Assembly (NCBI GenBank): GCA_002964805.2
Contig: PUDQ02000001.1
Location: forward strand, 310,001 to 374,000
Length of the DNA stretch: 64,000 nucleotides
Reading direction: 5' to 3'
From: Trametes villosa
Taxonomy: Eukaryota; Basidiomycota; Agaricomycetes; Polyporales; Polyporaceae
In this document: positions 33,801-45,789 of the stretch, piece after piece
How the letters are laid out: every line of letters begins with the position of its first letter
Numbering within the stretch: position 1 is the first letter of the stretch
The notes under the pieces: model-generated
Databases searched by the model: none
Seen by the model: only the letters and a program-made list of their open reading frames with translations
What the model was told of the DNA's origin: nothing
Program-made: the position numbers and the translations under genes

Positions 33801-36800
33801 GAAGAGAGGTAGAGCGCGACCATGGCGTCCGTGAGCGGCTCGGCGTACGCGCGGAGGTTGGGGACAACCTTGAGGAGCGCGCGGTTGTACGTCCCGTAGA
33901 TCTGCTTGAGAGAGAGTTCTCCGGGGTAGTCCACCATGACAAGTGGAGCATGGCGCAGGAAACGGTGGCTTAGCGGGACACGACCCGGGTCGGTGGGCGG
34001 GTTGCAAGCGCCGACGAACTGGATGCGCTCGAGCTTCACCCAAGCCATGTCCGTCGTGCGCCAGTATCCGCCACACTCCACCAGCTGGCGGATGAATGAG
34101 ATGACGCGCTGCGTTCCGTATTTGTCCGTTGCGGGAAGGTTGATCTCGTCGCAGAACACAACGAGCCAGCGGCCGATCTGCACGGGCGCCAAGATGACTC
34201 CATTCGGCGTCTTGCGGTACTCGCAGTACTGCTCGAAGGTCTTGAGGATGAGCTCGGGCGTTGTCGCACTGGAGAAGTTCAGGCCGACGACCTCCATGTC
34301 CGGGAGTTTCCGCAGGGCGCTGAAGAGCGTCATGGTCTTGCCGGAACCAGGAGGGCCGCAGAGCATCAGCGGCTTGTGCTCCGACAGCCACGAGTACAGG
34401 ACCTCTTCGTGGCGCACGGTGTCGACTGTGGGCACGACGACGTCCGAAGCCGTGACCGCATGGGACTCGATGTCGATGACCGGGACGCGACCCTGCCATC
34501 CGATCCACTCGCCATTCGCGACCTGCACATCGAAGTCCAGCAGGGAACCGCCCTGGTTGAGCGGCGGGAGGTCGATGCCAGTGTGCTTCCGCAGGAAGTC
34601 GCCGAGTTCGGCACGCAGCTCCAGGCGCGCATCACCAGAGAAGGCCCAGATGAGGTTGACCAGCAGTCGCTTGGTCGCGTACTGCTCGATACGCTCGTGC
34701 GAGAGGGGGAAGTCGGAGTGGTGGATGTTGTACTCGACGACGTTCCGCACGGTCTTGTTGATGAGGGAGAACAGCGTGTTGAGGGCGCGTGTGGTCGTGA
34801 AGTCCATGATGTGTTCAATCGTCTCCGCGTACTGGAGCGCAGACATGATGAGCTCGCCGTCCTCGAAGAAGGGCTCCAGGATGAGGGCGATCTCCTTCTG
34901 CGTGGCAAGGTGAGGCGAGACGGGGGAGTCACCAGCCGGATCGGCGCGGCGACCAGGAATGTCAAGAGCGTCGTCGTCCTCAGCGTCGAGGGGAACGGTG
35001 GACAGCGTCTCCAAGTAGTGCCGGAAGACCATGGAAGGCTCCACGACATCCTCGCTGAACCAAATCATACCGCAACGACTGACAGTAGCGAGGGTCGCGT
35101 ACTTCAGATGCTCGACCTCGAACATGATGCGGACGTTGGGAGGCAGGTTGAGACGTTCACCGTTCGGCAGCGTAAGGAGCTTGTTGTCGTCGAGCACACT
35201 GAAGGCACGTTGTCAGCAAATAGTCACCTATACAGTAAGAGCGCATATACCTGTTCAAGTTCTCGACCCACTCCGGATCGACATCACCGTCGAAGATGAT
35301 CCAGTGCCGCTTGCCACTCTCACCACGGACGTCGTCGACGATCTTGCGGAGGGTGTGCGTGAACAGACCGTCGTTCCACTCGCGAGTCGTCGGATCCAGG
35401 GTACCGTAAAGCGCGTCCTTGTGCATGGCCTTGGGGTCAATCACGTAGGACACGCCCTCGATGCCGTCCAGACGCTCGAGCGCCGCGAGTAGCACCTGCC
35501 ACGCGTTACTCTTCCCGCTACCCGAAGGACCGACCATCATGAGACCGTGCTGGATCTTCTGGATCTGGTATAGCTGCAGGATCTTGTTGATCCACCGTTC
35601 TCCCTCGATGAGACGGCGCTCGGCGCAGACTTTGCTGATCTGCTCGCGGAGAGCGTCAAGGTTGACAGGAACGTAGTCAACGCCAGGGAAGACATCGGCG
35701 AGTAGACTACGAAGAGGTCAGCTCATGCCGTTTATGATAACTGCTGGGCGATACGTACCTGGTCAACAGCGGGACATCATCGGCAACGAGCTTAGGAACA
35801 ATGGTCTCCGTGACACTCTGAATGAGGATGACCTGCTCCGAGGCAGCGTCGGAAAGACCAGCGGCGTCCGCGTCTTCACCAGAGGACCTCGACTCCTGTA
35901 GGCGCTCACGCTTGAGGATACCAGCGGAAGCTAGCACAGCCTTGAGCGCACGCAGACCGAAATCGTAGTGAGGCTGAGGCGAGAGCTGCTCGTCGCACAG
36001 GTTGAAGAAGGGGACGATCTTCGAAGCGAGAGACTCCGCAGTGCGGAAACCCTGCGAGAACAGCATCACCTGCGCGATGAGCTCCCGGTCGGGGCGCGTC
36101 ATGGCCATGGGGCGGAAGAGCTTCGTCAAGTTCGGCGGGAGCTGCGAGCGACCGGCGTAGTTGGGGTTGGTCGTAATGAAGATACCCATGTTCTTGTTGA
36201 GCTTGACGTTCTTGCCGACGAGCTCGATCTCGGTGTTCGGGTTCTTCACCAGAGCCGAGAGACCCTGCTGGATGCTCTGCACTTGCTGCGAGACGGCACT
36301 GAGGATGCGCTCCTCGAGACGGTTGAACTCGTCGAAGCACCCCCAGGCGCCGACCTGGCAAAGACCGACGAAGATACGACCCATGGCCTGGAAGTCGAAC
36401 GTCTCGTCACAGCAGAAGACCAGAACGAAGCGGCCCAGTTGCACGCCAAGAGCCTTGACCGACTCGGTTTTGCCTTGTATATCGTCAGCAAGGCGCACAG
36501 TGAGCTCACGAAAGCGAACTCACCGGTTCCAGCAGGACCGAACGGAGCGCCACCAAGCTGGTTGTCCAAAGCCTGGGTCAACGTCAGGTAGCACCTGTCC
36601 GTCAGCGGCGTCTGCACAAGGCGATCCGGGACACCGAGGTACTCCCATCCGTACGGGAAGGATGCATCTGCGACCCGGATAGCGAGCCTCTCGAGGGGGT
36701 TCTCTCCCGTAGGGTTCAGGTAGAAGCGCATTTGGTAAAGCCACGAGAAAGCCCTGTTGTCCGCGACGTGCTGCTGGATGAGCTGACGCGTGACATCGCG

Positions 36801-39139
36801 CTGGTGCACGAGCTCGGTGATGAGGTGCTCGCACTTGCGGCGCGTCACCGGCTTCAGCTCCGTCAGCACAACGTCGGCCAGAAGATCGAGGCCCTGCCGG
36901 ACAGTGTCGAGAGGTCCTTCCAAAGGCTGAGAGCTCTCGAGCGCAGCCTCCACGGAAGCCGTCCACGCGACCTGAATGGCAAGAGTGACAAGCTGGGCAG
37001 GGTACTTCTCGAGCCAAGTCATGAACTGGTCCTGAGGGAGAGGGGAGATAGTGCCGTAGAAAGACTGGAGCTCGGCCACAGCGTCGCAGAGGAGTTGCGC
37101 GAGGGACACGCGCATCTCCGCCTCCAGTTTGGTGAGCCAGTCGTTGATCTTCGGGAAGTCCTTCAGGAGGATAGGGTCCTTGAAGTAGACCTCTTCGCCC
37201 TCTCGAGATGCCATACCTTGGATCTGGGTCAGCTCCTCGTCGAGCATGATCGTCGAGATACCCGCAAACATCTTCTTCAGATGCTTCATAATGCGCAGGA
37301 TCTCCTTGCTGTTACCGATGATCTCCAGCAGGTCTTCGTCACCGACGAAGTAGAACCGAGGGAACGAGGCACGCTCCCGCTCGAGGTACTCTCCCAGCGC
37401 CTTCTGAATCTTGTTGAGGAGGTCAGCGAGGCGCTCCAAGGACTTCTGGACACCCTGGATGTTCATGACGTCGATGACGAACGGCGACTTGTACACTTTC
37501 TTCATCACCGCGAGGAACTCCGTGTTGATATTCTGGAACCGCGCACTTTCGACGGGAAGGAGGTGCTTGATGTCCGCGCTACCAGAGAAGATACCCTCCA
37601 GGTATACCCATTGGCGCTGCACGTCGATCCAGACGTCTGGACAGCGGATCAGTAACAGCTCGGAGCGCTACGTACCTTCATAGGCACTTACCGAACAGCA
37701 CGTGGATACGGTTCAGCTTCTCCTCCCATGATCCGGCCTCCTCCTCGAATACTACGAAGAATACTCAGTCGAGAGCGGAGTTGCGAACGATAGTGTGAAC
37801 ATACCCTTGTAGTACGGCGACAGTTTCATGGCGGTCAAAGAGTTCAAGTTCTCACTGCACTTGTTGAAGAGGTCGTCCCAACCTCTGCGTGACCGATGAG
37901 CCACAGCGTTCAAGCGAAGGCAAACTATCAACGAACCTGATCAGACGGCACTTGTTCTGGTAGTTGACGAGGTCAAGGGTGTAGTTGGTCCAGGTCTCCT
38001 TCACCTGTCGGATATACTCTTCGAGGGCCATCTAGAGACAATTGATGAGCAATTGTGTCGAGTACCCTAGCCACAGAGAAGCATACCTCTCCTTGAGCCT
38101 GGATAATAACTTCCTTGATAGTGTTCTCGTTCTTGCGCAGGTCCATATCGTAGACATGGCCCAACGTCATGCTGATTCAACATGAGCTGCCGGTCAGACC
38201 ACATGTGGCGAAGAACGTACAGAGGTAGGCTGATCTGCGAGGGCACCCGTAGGACCTTGAACAGTTGCTTCCAATGCCTGTCCTTGAGTGCCTCCGACTT
38301 CAGCTCGGAGATGAGCGAGTTCGACTTCAGGAGGCCGCGCAGCACGTCCTGAACATATTCGAAGGCGGCGTATTGACGCATGCGGGTCGGCATATCCTTG
38401 GTCGACGAGAGCAACCCATCGAGTTGCTGCCTGAGTTTCCGAGGCTGCACCGTAGCCCACGACATCTCGCGAAGCTCTCCAATCTGGCTCCAGACACCGG
38501 AGAGCGCTGTCCAGACTGCCTTCAGGTCGCGTAGCTCCTCGAAGACGGGCTCCAATCGCGTGTGGCGGATGAGCTCCAGGTCGAGAGCCTCCTTGGCCTT
38601 GCAGACGAGCTCGTAATCCTCTTGCACGCGCGTAAGCTTCCCCTCAAAGACGTTGATGGTGTTCAACGCAGTGTCGGCGCGCATGCTGCCTTGGACCGGA
38701 CGAGTCTGTTCCCACTCCTGTATGATATCGTTGATCTTGTTCTCCACGATCTTGTCCTCCGCCACGATCTTCAGCTGAAGTCCGGCTGTGAGGTGGTTAG
38801 CAAGCCGACAGTATGTCCAGAGCAGCACACGCACCCAGCTGCTCCTGGATTGAATCGTTCTTTCTCTTCAGAATCTCATTGAACGCGCTCCACTCTCCTC
38901 GTAGCTGGTCGCTGTACAGCCAGTCGTCCGGGAACTGGTATCGGAATCGCTCGAGGGACTTCTCGCCGCTGGCGCAGACCTCGATCATAGGGCCCCATGT
39001 CTTCGTCTTGCGTTTCAGGTCTTGCACGAAGGTGATGAATGTGACCGCCGCCGCGGTGGATGAGTTGGATGGTGCCAACAACTGCAGCATACAGTGAGCT
39101 CGTGTGATACGTGTCCGGGGTCGGCAGACATACCTCCAT
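27885..39139 (-). CDS. dhc2: Cytoplasmic dynein heavy chain, motor part (Dhc2 of a split dynein)
   Basis: Eighteen coding exons, 3451 aa: 39139-39134, 39081-38835, 38785-38221, 38171-38087, 38031-37937, 37884-37805, 37751-37692, 37636-36524, 36473-35759, 35706-35251, 35198-33311, 33249-32543, 32491-30093, 30041-28986, 28933-28773, 28715-28523, 28465-28184, 28132-27885. All junctions keep frame. P-loops: AAA1 GPAGTGKT (about 746), AAA2 GPSGSGKS (1047), AAA3 GPPGSGKT (1418), AAA4 GVSGSGKT (1765, across an intron). Stalk coiled coil 1 is about 2010-2125, the microtubule-binding tip 2130-2235, coiled coil 2 2240-2340, then AAA5-AAA6 and a C-terminal domain. The protein opens inside the linker-proximal tail ([15 protein letters not shown]), so about 1,000 residues for dimerisation and intermediate-chain binding are missing, and the SmE gene leaves no room for them. 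This matches the Agaricomycete split into Dhc1 (tail) and Dhc2 (motor). The six-base first exon (ATGGAG) is the least certain part. Confidence 0.88.
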
Positions 39140-39328
39140 GGTTGTTGACACACTGGTTGAGGACAGGCTCTGTAAAGACGCGACGCGTCGCTAGACCACG
39201 GGCGTTCGGCAACCGCCGACAACGCTCGACGCTCCTTCCGCGCCGAACTCGGTGCTCTTGCATAGACCTCCTCCTGCTCTGCCTCCCCTCGCCTTTTCCT
39301 CCCCGTCTCTCTCAAACTCTAGCCCATC
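39140..39328. promoter_or_regulatory. Shared divergent promoter region of dhc2 and SME1
   Basis: 189 bp between opposed start codons. CT-rich tract just before the SmE start (about 39270-39320). No TATA box seen. Spliced open frames on the minus strand here do not resemble dynein tail. Confidence 0.45.
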
Positions 39329-39923
39329 ATGTCAGGCCGTCAGCAGAGGGTGATGGTTCAGCCCATCGTGAGCATCTCCTCAGACCTCCGAACCGACAGC
39401 ATCCCTAACGTCCTCTTCAGAATGTCATCTTCAAGAACCTGCAGCAGGTATGTCCACTGCGATACATCCCATACACGATGCTGACGTCGTATCACAGAGG
39501 CAAAAAGTCGTCATCTGGCTGTACGACAACATTGACATGCGCATCGAGGGGACCATCATTGTGCGTGTCTCAAAGCACCTAGCTGCGCTCCGCGTTGAAC
39601 TTCAGGGTGAACGAAGGCACCAGCTTCTTCATTGCACATCCCCTCGTCTCGCGCGATGAGTGTTTTATCTTCTGCCATCTCTACTTGTTACGTCCGCGCT
39701 CGCGAGTTATGTGTCTGACCATGATCTCACAGGGTTTCGATGAATTCATGAACATCGTGATGGATGACGCGGCGGAGGTCTACGTGAAGGACGCGAAGCC
39801 AAGGCGAGAGCTCGGTGCGTACGCTTGTCCTACTCCCTTTGCTATGGACTGACTTCTTTTCGTCGTGCAGGTCGCATACTGCTAAAAGGCGACAACATCA
39901 CGCTCATCCAGCAAGTCGTTTGA
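39329..39923 (+). CDS. SME1: Spliceosomal Sm protein E
   Basis: Five exons: 39329-39367, 39421-39447, 39498-39560, 39733-39814, 39871-39923 (87 aa). SmE is one of seven Sm proteins forming the ring around the uridine-rich Sm site of U1, U2, U4 and U5 snRNAs. The spliced product shows the usual N-terminus ([16 protein letters not shown]), the Sm1 motif ([20 protein letters not shown]) and Sm2 ([18 protein letters not shown]). The exons are very small (27-82 nt), and intron 3 at 172 bp is among the longest in the window. Human SmE is 92 aa. The start codon is unambiguous. Confidence 0.95.
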
Positions 39924-40097
39924 GCCGCCTCTCTGCCTCGCCTCGCCTCGTTCGTGTAAAAGTGTGGACTGCTCGCCCACATGTTGTACGTTTTTGCTGT
40001 GGTATTACTCCTGCCTTGATGCTCTCGACGATTCTTCACCGGAACCTCGCGCACGCGCCGACCGCATGGCATCGATTGGAGACCGTCCATTAAAGTG

Positions 40098-41327
40098 TTA
40101 TAGGTTATACACAGGCAACAGCGAGGTAAGATCCAGCGATTGACGACAAAGGGGGCATTCGGCCTGCATAGAACGTCAGCAAGTGTACGACCCAACCGTC
40201 CCTCTCGCCGCACCTTCTCCCGACCCCATCCTACTATACAATTCCAACAAAACAAGTGTCCGCAATCGGTGGCGCAACTATTCGTACGCTCTTCCAAGCA
40301 TAGCGTGCAGTTCCTGCCGGCTCGCAGCTCGGAGGGGATCTTGGAGACGTCCAAGACCGTCCCTTCATCTTCCTCGGCAGGCACTACCGGCGCATCTTCT
40401 CGATTTGCGGCCTCGAGCATGGTAGAGACCCTGCGGTCGTCGATGTAGATGTCCTCGTCCGCATCCGTGCTGCGTAACCCCTTCCCGTCCTGTCGTGCGC
40501 CCAGATCTGATTGTACTGAGCGTTCGCGAAGGTACTTGAGGGCTCGGTGAATAAGCCGGACGCCCAGTAAGATGCCCAGGAGCGCGTATGATGGTGGACG
40601 CGCATTCGGATTCTCCGGCATCGCAGAAATCTATGGGACTCTGTCAGCAGCAGCATATCCCAAGCGCGGAAAACTGACATATTTGACCCCTAAGACTCTC
40701 CGAACAATCCCGTAGTATGTGCCGCGCAAATAGAATATAGCCAAGTTGATCTCGGAGAGAACCTCAAGGGCAGTGGGTATCTTGCGGAGGAATACCCCCG
40801 TCTTAGAGGTCTGTGGTAAAGCGGAACCCCATCTTGACAGCAGGTAGGAAGGCAGGGTAGGGAGGAGGATGAGGGCCGCCCGGAGTCGTGGTGAAAGCCT
40901 CCTCCCGGTGCGAGAAGAGTTTAGCCAAATGTCCGTGTACTCTTCCCCAAGTGACTGAGAGCCTAGTATGTGCGCTTCAGCAATCACTCTACGGGTTACA
41001 CGAACAGGACTCACCGGCCCCAACTGTTAACCCATAGTAGAGGACATTCGCCGCGAAGTCAATCTCTTTGTCCCAACGCGTCAACCATCTCGTCCCTGGC
41101 AGACATTCAGAACCAATGTCTAGTCTCTCACAGAGCCGTCCGCACCTAACCACGAGCGCAGGACGTTCTCAGTTTGCTCGCGCAAGGCAGACACTTGGAA
41201 GAGGTCCCGTTGGTTGGACCGGACTGTAAGAACCCCGCGTCAATACCTCGGCCCATGTGATACTGCGCTGAGACGTACTAATCTGCGCCTGCTGAGCCTG
41301 AGGGAACGAGGGCAGGTATCCCGGCAT
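40098..41327 (-). CDS. PEX10: PEX10, peroxisomal RING-type E3 ubiquitin ligase
   Basis: Six exons: 41327-41279, 41223-41146, 41095-41015, 40962-40679, 40630-40214, 40163-40098 (324 aa). Pex10 works with Pex2 and Pex12 in the peroxisomal membrane to ubiquitinate the import receptor Pex5. The N-terminus [20 protein letters not shown] and [17 protein letters not shown] are restored only by the chosen splices. Membrane segments lie in the middle ([50 protein letters not shown]). The C3HC4 RING starts at about residue 272 ([22 protein letters not shown]) and its last Cys pair (AECPLC) is in the final exon. Length and order match the family. Divergent from MGR2, 207 bp away. Confidence 0.93.
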
Positions 41328-41534
41328 CGTGGGGGTCAGTGTCGAGAGTCGAGTGGCATACGACCAACGGGCCCAGCGGCGCGCAGTGAGGGGAAAGGAG
41401 ATCGGTGTCCGGAAGCAAGTCGCCGAGCGCCGACGCGTCTTGCGGACAACCTCCACCATCTCACACGCGCTCTTGCTTTGCTTGCATATCCTCGCCACCT
41501 ATCCTTAGTCTCGCTGTTCTAGCTTTAATCCATA
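41328..41534. promoter_or_regulatory. Shared divergent promoter region of PEX10 and MGR2
   Basis: 207 bp between outward-facing ATGs. No TATA box; inference from arrangement. Confidence 0.4.
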
Positions 41535-42118
41535 ATGCCTCCCGTACCGCAGCAAGGACACCCCGCTGGGCTGACCGTGTGGCAAAAGTGTACGTTGGTG
41601 TACTATGCACGGCGAAGTAGAGGTGGCTGATCGTCGCGCGCATATACAGTGAAGTAAGTTACGCCCCGGCCATACCGTTGCAAGATTGACTGAAGGTGGA
41701 TAGGATGGGTGCCGCTATGGGCGCTGGCGTCGGGCTCACGATGGGCTTCCTGTTTGGGAGCTTCAGCATTCTGCGGTACGTGCTGCCTTCAGTGCGCGTC
41801 ATGTCCTTCATCTCATACGGCTTCAGAGGAGGCGCGGGCCCTCGTGGTGTGCTGCCAACACTCTCGCAGTACATGCTTGGAAGTGCCGCAACTTTCTCGT
41901 TCTTCCTCGCTATTGGCTCGGTACGCGGTCATTCTCTAGCTATAGACGATATAGGCTGAGCAGTTCTGCAGGTTATTCGCAACGACGGAGAGCTCTCGCC
42001 TCATCTACAAGCGGCCGGCATGCAGCTCGCCTCGCCTATCATGCGGTCAAGAGCGGAGGGTCTGTCGAATATGAGGTTGCAGTGGGCTTTGGAGAAGCAG
42101 AGGCGATCTTCCCAGTGA
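41535..42118 (+). CDS. MGR2: MGR2/ROMO1-family subunit of the TIM23 translocase
   Basis: Four exons: 41535-41587, 41704-41775, 41827-41920, 41972-42118 (121 aa). Mgr2 couples TIM21 to the TIM23 complex and acts as lateral gatekeeper in the inner mitochondrial membrane. The sequence has the Gly-rich first helix MGAAMGAGVGLTMGFLFGSF, the loop GGAGPRGVLPTLSQYMLGS and a second helix AATFSFFLAIGSVIRND, as in Mgr2/Romo1 proteins. The C-terminal tail (about 40 aa after VIRND) is longer than in human ROMO1 but similar to fungal Mgr2. A micro-exon inside intron 1 is possible but unnecessary: direct splicing gives WQKMGAAMG. Confidence 0.88.
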
Positions 42119-42653
42119 GAGCTTGTCGCATACCCCCATTCTCGCTGTGCTGCTTCATGACACGCCAAAACATGCGGCCTGAGGGGTTCGTCCACGCTTC
42201 CAATGTCAGCTCGCTGTCAGTTCTCTAGGGATCTAGTGCCCGAGGCGGCTTGGAACTACCACCGGCAGCAGCTGTTATGCTGCTGGTCACAGTACCGTTA
42301 CCCCTTAACCTCCCTTGACTCAACGACACGAAACGGCAACGTCTTCGCCTGTAACAGTTCCACTTGCGATCTGAGTTGCTGTATAAAACACATGGTAGTA
42401 TGTCGCGAACTTCTAGCAGGAGGGAACACACAGTGCTAGGCTCTCGGCATTTGCCGCAAGGTTGCATCGTTAGTTTGGATGCGATAGTACGACGCGTCGT
42501 ACTTTGCACCTTTGCCCCGTAAACTTACGACCAACTTCTTAGACTATAGTTACGTCAACACGAGGCAGCTATAAACGGGTGCTGGGGTCTGACAGGGCAC
42601 ACCACGTTCAGGCCGCGACCACTTGTTGCCGCTGCGCGCGCGACGCGCCGAAT
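42119..42653. other. Spacer before the TPR array
   Basis: 535 bp, AT-richer than average, with the TATA box of TPR copy A near its right end. No other signal. Confidence 0.45.
42570..42575 (+). promoter_or_regulatory. TATA box of TPR copy A
   Basis: TATAAA about 80 bp upstream of the start codon; all three TPR copies have a similar box. Confidence 0.6.
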
Positions 42654-44926
42654 ATGTCCAACGCGACGCAAGCTGCACTACTAAAAGCCGAAGGAAACGC
42701 GCTATTCCAGAAGAACAAGTTCTCCGCTGCATACAAGAAATACACCCAGGCGATCAAGCTTAATAGCCAGAGCGCAGTCTTATACTGTAATCGGGCAGCT
42801 TGCTCCTTAGGGCTCAGCCAGTGAACTCCTTTGCGTCCTCTTCTCGCCCAGCATACAGATTGTAATCTTTTGCCAGGTATCTCGATGCCTATACCGACGC
42901 GAACAAGGTGAGTTACCTGCCCGGATGCTCAAGAACAATAAACTCAGCCGTATGTAGGCAACCCGTCTTGATGCTACCTATGCGAAGGCGTGGGCGCGAT
43001 TGGGCGCCGCGAGTGCTGTACGTTGAGTATCCTCGGATTTCGGTGTTTACGGTGACTCACTACGTAGTTCTCCGACTGACAGGGGTTAGGCAGATATGGG
43101 CGAGCTATCGCGGCTTGGGAACGCGCCCTTGCTGCCCTCCCGGTAGACAATCTCTCCCCAGCGGAGCAGAGACAACGAGAGCAATATACCTCGGAATTGG
43201 CCTCTGCGGTCGCACGCCAGCAGGATGAGCAAGCTCCTCCCTCTGCGGGTCCTTCTCCTGAGAACGTACAGGAGAACGACATGCCATGGTCCCGTGCCTA
43301 CGTGATGGCCAGTGACTTGATGCCCAAGAAAATCTGGAACAGCAGCGTACGTCGCGGATACGGTTGACGGCTCATTCCGCCGCTGAATCATTTTGGCAGG
43401 CTTGGATTGTCGCTTGCGCGCGCTTGGTTAGTGTACTTGCGAGTTAGCTCTTGCGACCTCGTACTACTGAATGTTAGCCCGCTGTTGACAGGATTGGGAC
43501 CGCGGCGTCGGAATGATGGAGCAGTTTCACAATCTCAGCTCGTCCAGGCTACTCCATCAAGTCGGTCGCCGCGGAGTGAGTCGTGGTCATACAAAGCATC
43601 GGATTGCTGAGGGGATTAACGCGTTCTCAGGCAATCGAGCAAATGAGCAATGGCGTCCTAGCGGACCCTCGGGCGGTCGTGATCACGGATCCAGGTTTCC
43701 TCCGAAAGTTCAAGGATCAAAGTGAGTTGCTCTCCTCTTGAATCCTTCGCTCGACCTGATGACAATAAACTCAGTGGTGTTTGAGATAGCTTCAACTGGC
43801 GGATGGACGACTGGAGGTGCCGAACGGGTGATGCAAGAAGCACCGGGGCGTGTGGCTCGTTTGGGTTGGAACATGGTCCGACCTGCGCTTTCTGTCACGG
43901 TCAGGTACGCCGGCTGCATGGATGCCCACAGAAGCTACCGCCAAGTTGACTCGCCGCGACCCAGGTCGTGGATTATGGAGGGTTTCCTTGAAGAGCACCT
44001 GTCCAACAACCTCCTGGCAGCGCTGGAAAAGTACACTTCCGCTGCCGAAGTTTTGCAATGGGGCATCGAGCTCTGGACGAACATCCCGACCGATGAGAAA
44101 GGTGCAATTTTCCAGAATAGTTTCCTCCGAGGAGTCATGTGTCTTGCCCATGACACACTCATCAAGGTACAACGAAGGGGCTTCAGCTCTGACTTTTCGG
44201 ATACCCAGAAGGCTGACAATGTTTGCTGTAGGTCACAGTCGCGGACCCTGCGATGTTTCCCTTGAAGGACGTTCTTTCCGGTGCTGAAGCCATCATACTC
44301 GAAGCTTCCCATAATGCACCGAACGAACCGGCTGGCAAGGAAGAGTATGGCCATCACCTGAGCTTCATTCGATACCCGCTCGCCCAGGGATATGTGTGAG
44401 TCGTGTGAATTGTGCGGGGTGGGGGTCCTCACAAACCAGGGGCGGCGCAACGAACCAGTGGTCGCGGCTTCTACCACAGACATGCAGCCAAGAACCATAG
44501 CGACGTGCAAGGAGCTACCTCCGGCGCTGGCAGACACCTCATCGCCGCAGCGGATGCGTATCTCCAGGCAGCCGACATCTACCCTCAAGATGACGAGAAG
44601 CATGTCTGTACGACATCCTGCATCGCGTCGTTTCGAGTCTGTAGATGGCTCACCCTGCACACGCAGTCTGCCTACATCAAGCTGTCGACGCTCTTCTAGA
44701 AGCCGGGAGCCCGGCGGGCGAGATAGTCAAGCTCCTAAACCGCATCCACGACGCCATTCCGATCATAAAGCGCATCTGGGAGTTCTCTGTCGATGCCGAA
44801 GCCCGCGACGTACGACTGACAGAAGACATGACTCTGGCTCGCCATCTCCTGGAGAAGATGCGGGAAGGAAGTTTAGCAGCAGATGAAACCATCTCACGAG
44901 AGACACTTCGATCTACGTTTTCATAG
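42654..44926 (+). CDS. TPR protein, array copy A
   Basis: Exons 42654-42820, 42877-42907, 42958-43017, 43083-43346, 43400-43426, 43492-43575, 43631-43721, 43775-43904, 43965-44166, 44232-44395, 44459-44607, 44667-44926 (542 aa). Residues 6-125 hold about three tetratricopeptide repeats of the kind found in Hsp70/Hsp90 co-chaperones (KAEGNALFQKNKFSAAYKKY, AVLYCNRAACSLGL, ATRLDATYAKAWARLGAA). The remaining 400 residues match no domain I can name but are conserved in all three copies: IWNSSAWIVA, ADPRAVVITDP, RPALSVTVR, AAEVLQWGIELW, LSFIRYPLAQGY, DALLEAG and IKRIWEF. In this copy the segment around residues 185-215 is shorter and richer in Gln/Pro than in copy B. Function unknown; cytosolic location likely because no signal or membrane segment is present. 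Confidence 0.84.
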
Positions 44927-45789
44927 GGATGTAATAACTTACTTATGAGGCGTGTTCACTCGTTAGCATGGGGAGACAGGGGCATCCTGTACGGCGGCTG
45001 CCACGACAGGTTTGCGCACTCGGGCTGTACTGAGTCTACGAAAGCTTGATCCTCTAAGTTCCATGGAGGATGGTCGACTCTTCACCGTACCGTCTTGGAA
45101 CTCACCGGCACCGCTCATTCGTGCCGCGGCACGCCATGGGTATACTCCGAATTTAGCCCTGCTCAACGTCGCCGTGCGCTGCAAGAGTACTCCTTGGAAT
45201 ACAAAATACCTCAAAGCAGAAGTCACACCCTATCCTCAAGTTACCTCGGAGCTACAACCGTTATCGCAGCTGGCTCGAGTCCTGAGCCAAGGTGGCACAA
45301 GCGCCCATCACGAAGAGGCGGAAGAAGCGAGCGCTCGAGAACGCAATGCGCCTTGTCCGACGATCCACGCCTCGAAAGAGGCGAGTTCGGTCAGGTTCGC
45401 TTCGTCTGAACTCGACCTTGGACTTTACATCTATTGCTGTTATTCAGCAGCCGCCAGTCACTGAGTATCTATTTAATTGAGAGAGGAGGCCGGTGGTTTG
45501 GGGTGCCTTGAAGAGGCCGAAGTTATTCATCGATATCGGTATACGTACGTAGTAGCGTATAGGGCTTCTTCCCAAGCACCCAGTTGACAGCACCAGGGTT
45601 TCGCTTGTGACCCGCACCTCGTGTACACAGGGTCCAGCTTACGATCCAGTTGTCCCGTCAACACGCGGCAGGGCCTATAAGGACGCGACCAGAACCGTCT
45701 CACTCACGACGCGAATTTTCTCTCCCGTCCTCAACTATCCCACTCACTCAAACCTCTTTCGCTTACACCTGCACCACTCGCTGCTCGTC
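44927..45789. other. Spacer between TPR copies A and B
   Basis: 863 bp. An open frame of 150 codons (45012-45464, plus) has no recognisable motif and unremarkable codon use. The TATA-like box of copy B is at the right end. Confidence 0.45.
45676..45681 (+). promoter_or_regulatory. TATA-like box of TPR copy B
   Basis: TATAAG about 110 bp upstream of the start, preceding a CT-rich leader. Confidence 0.5.

Noticed and set aside
34376..35299. 307-codon plus-strand ORF
   Set aside because: Antisense to dynein AAA2-AAA3.
41588..41703. Four-base micro-exon inside MGR2 intron 1
   Set aside because: Splice-like signals exist, but including it breaks the phase; direct splicing gives the conserved protein.
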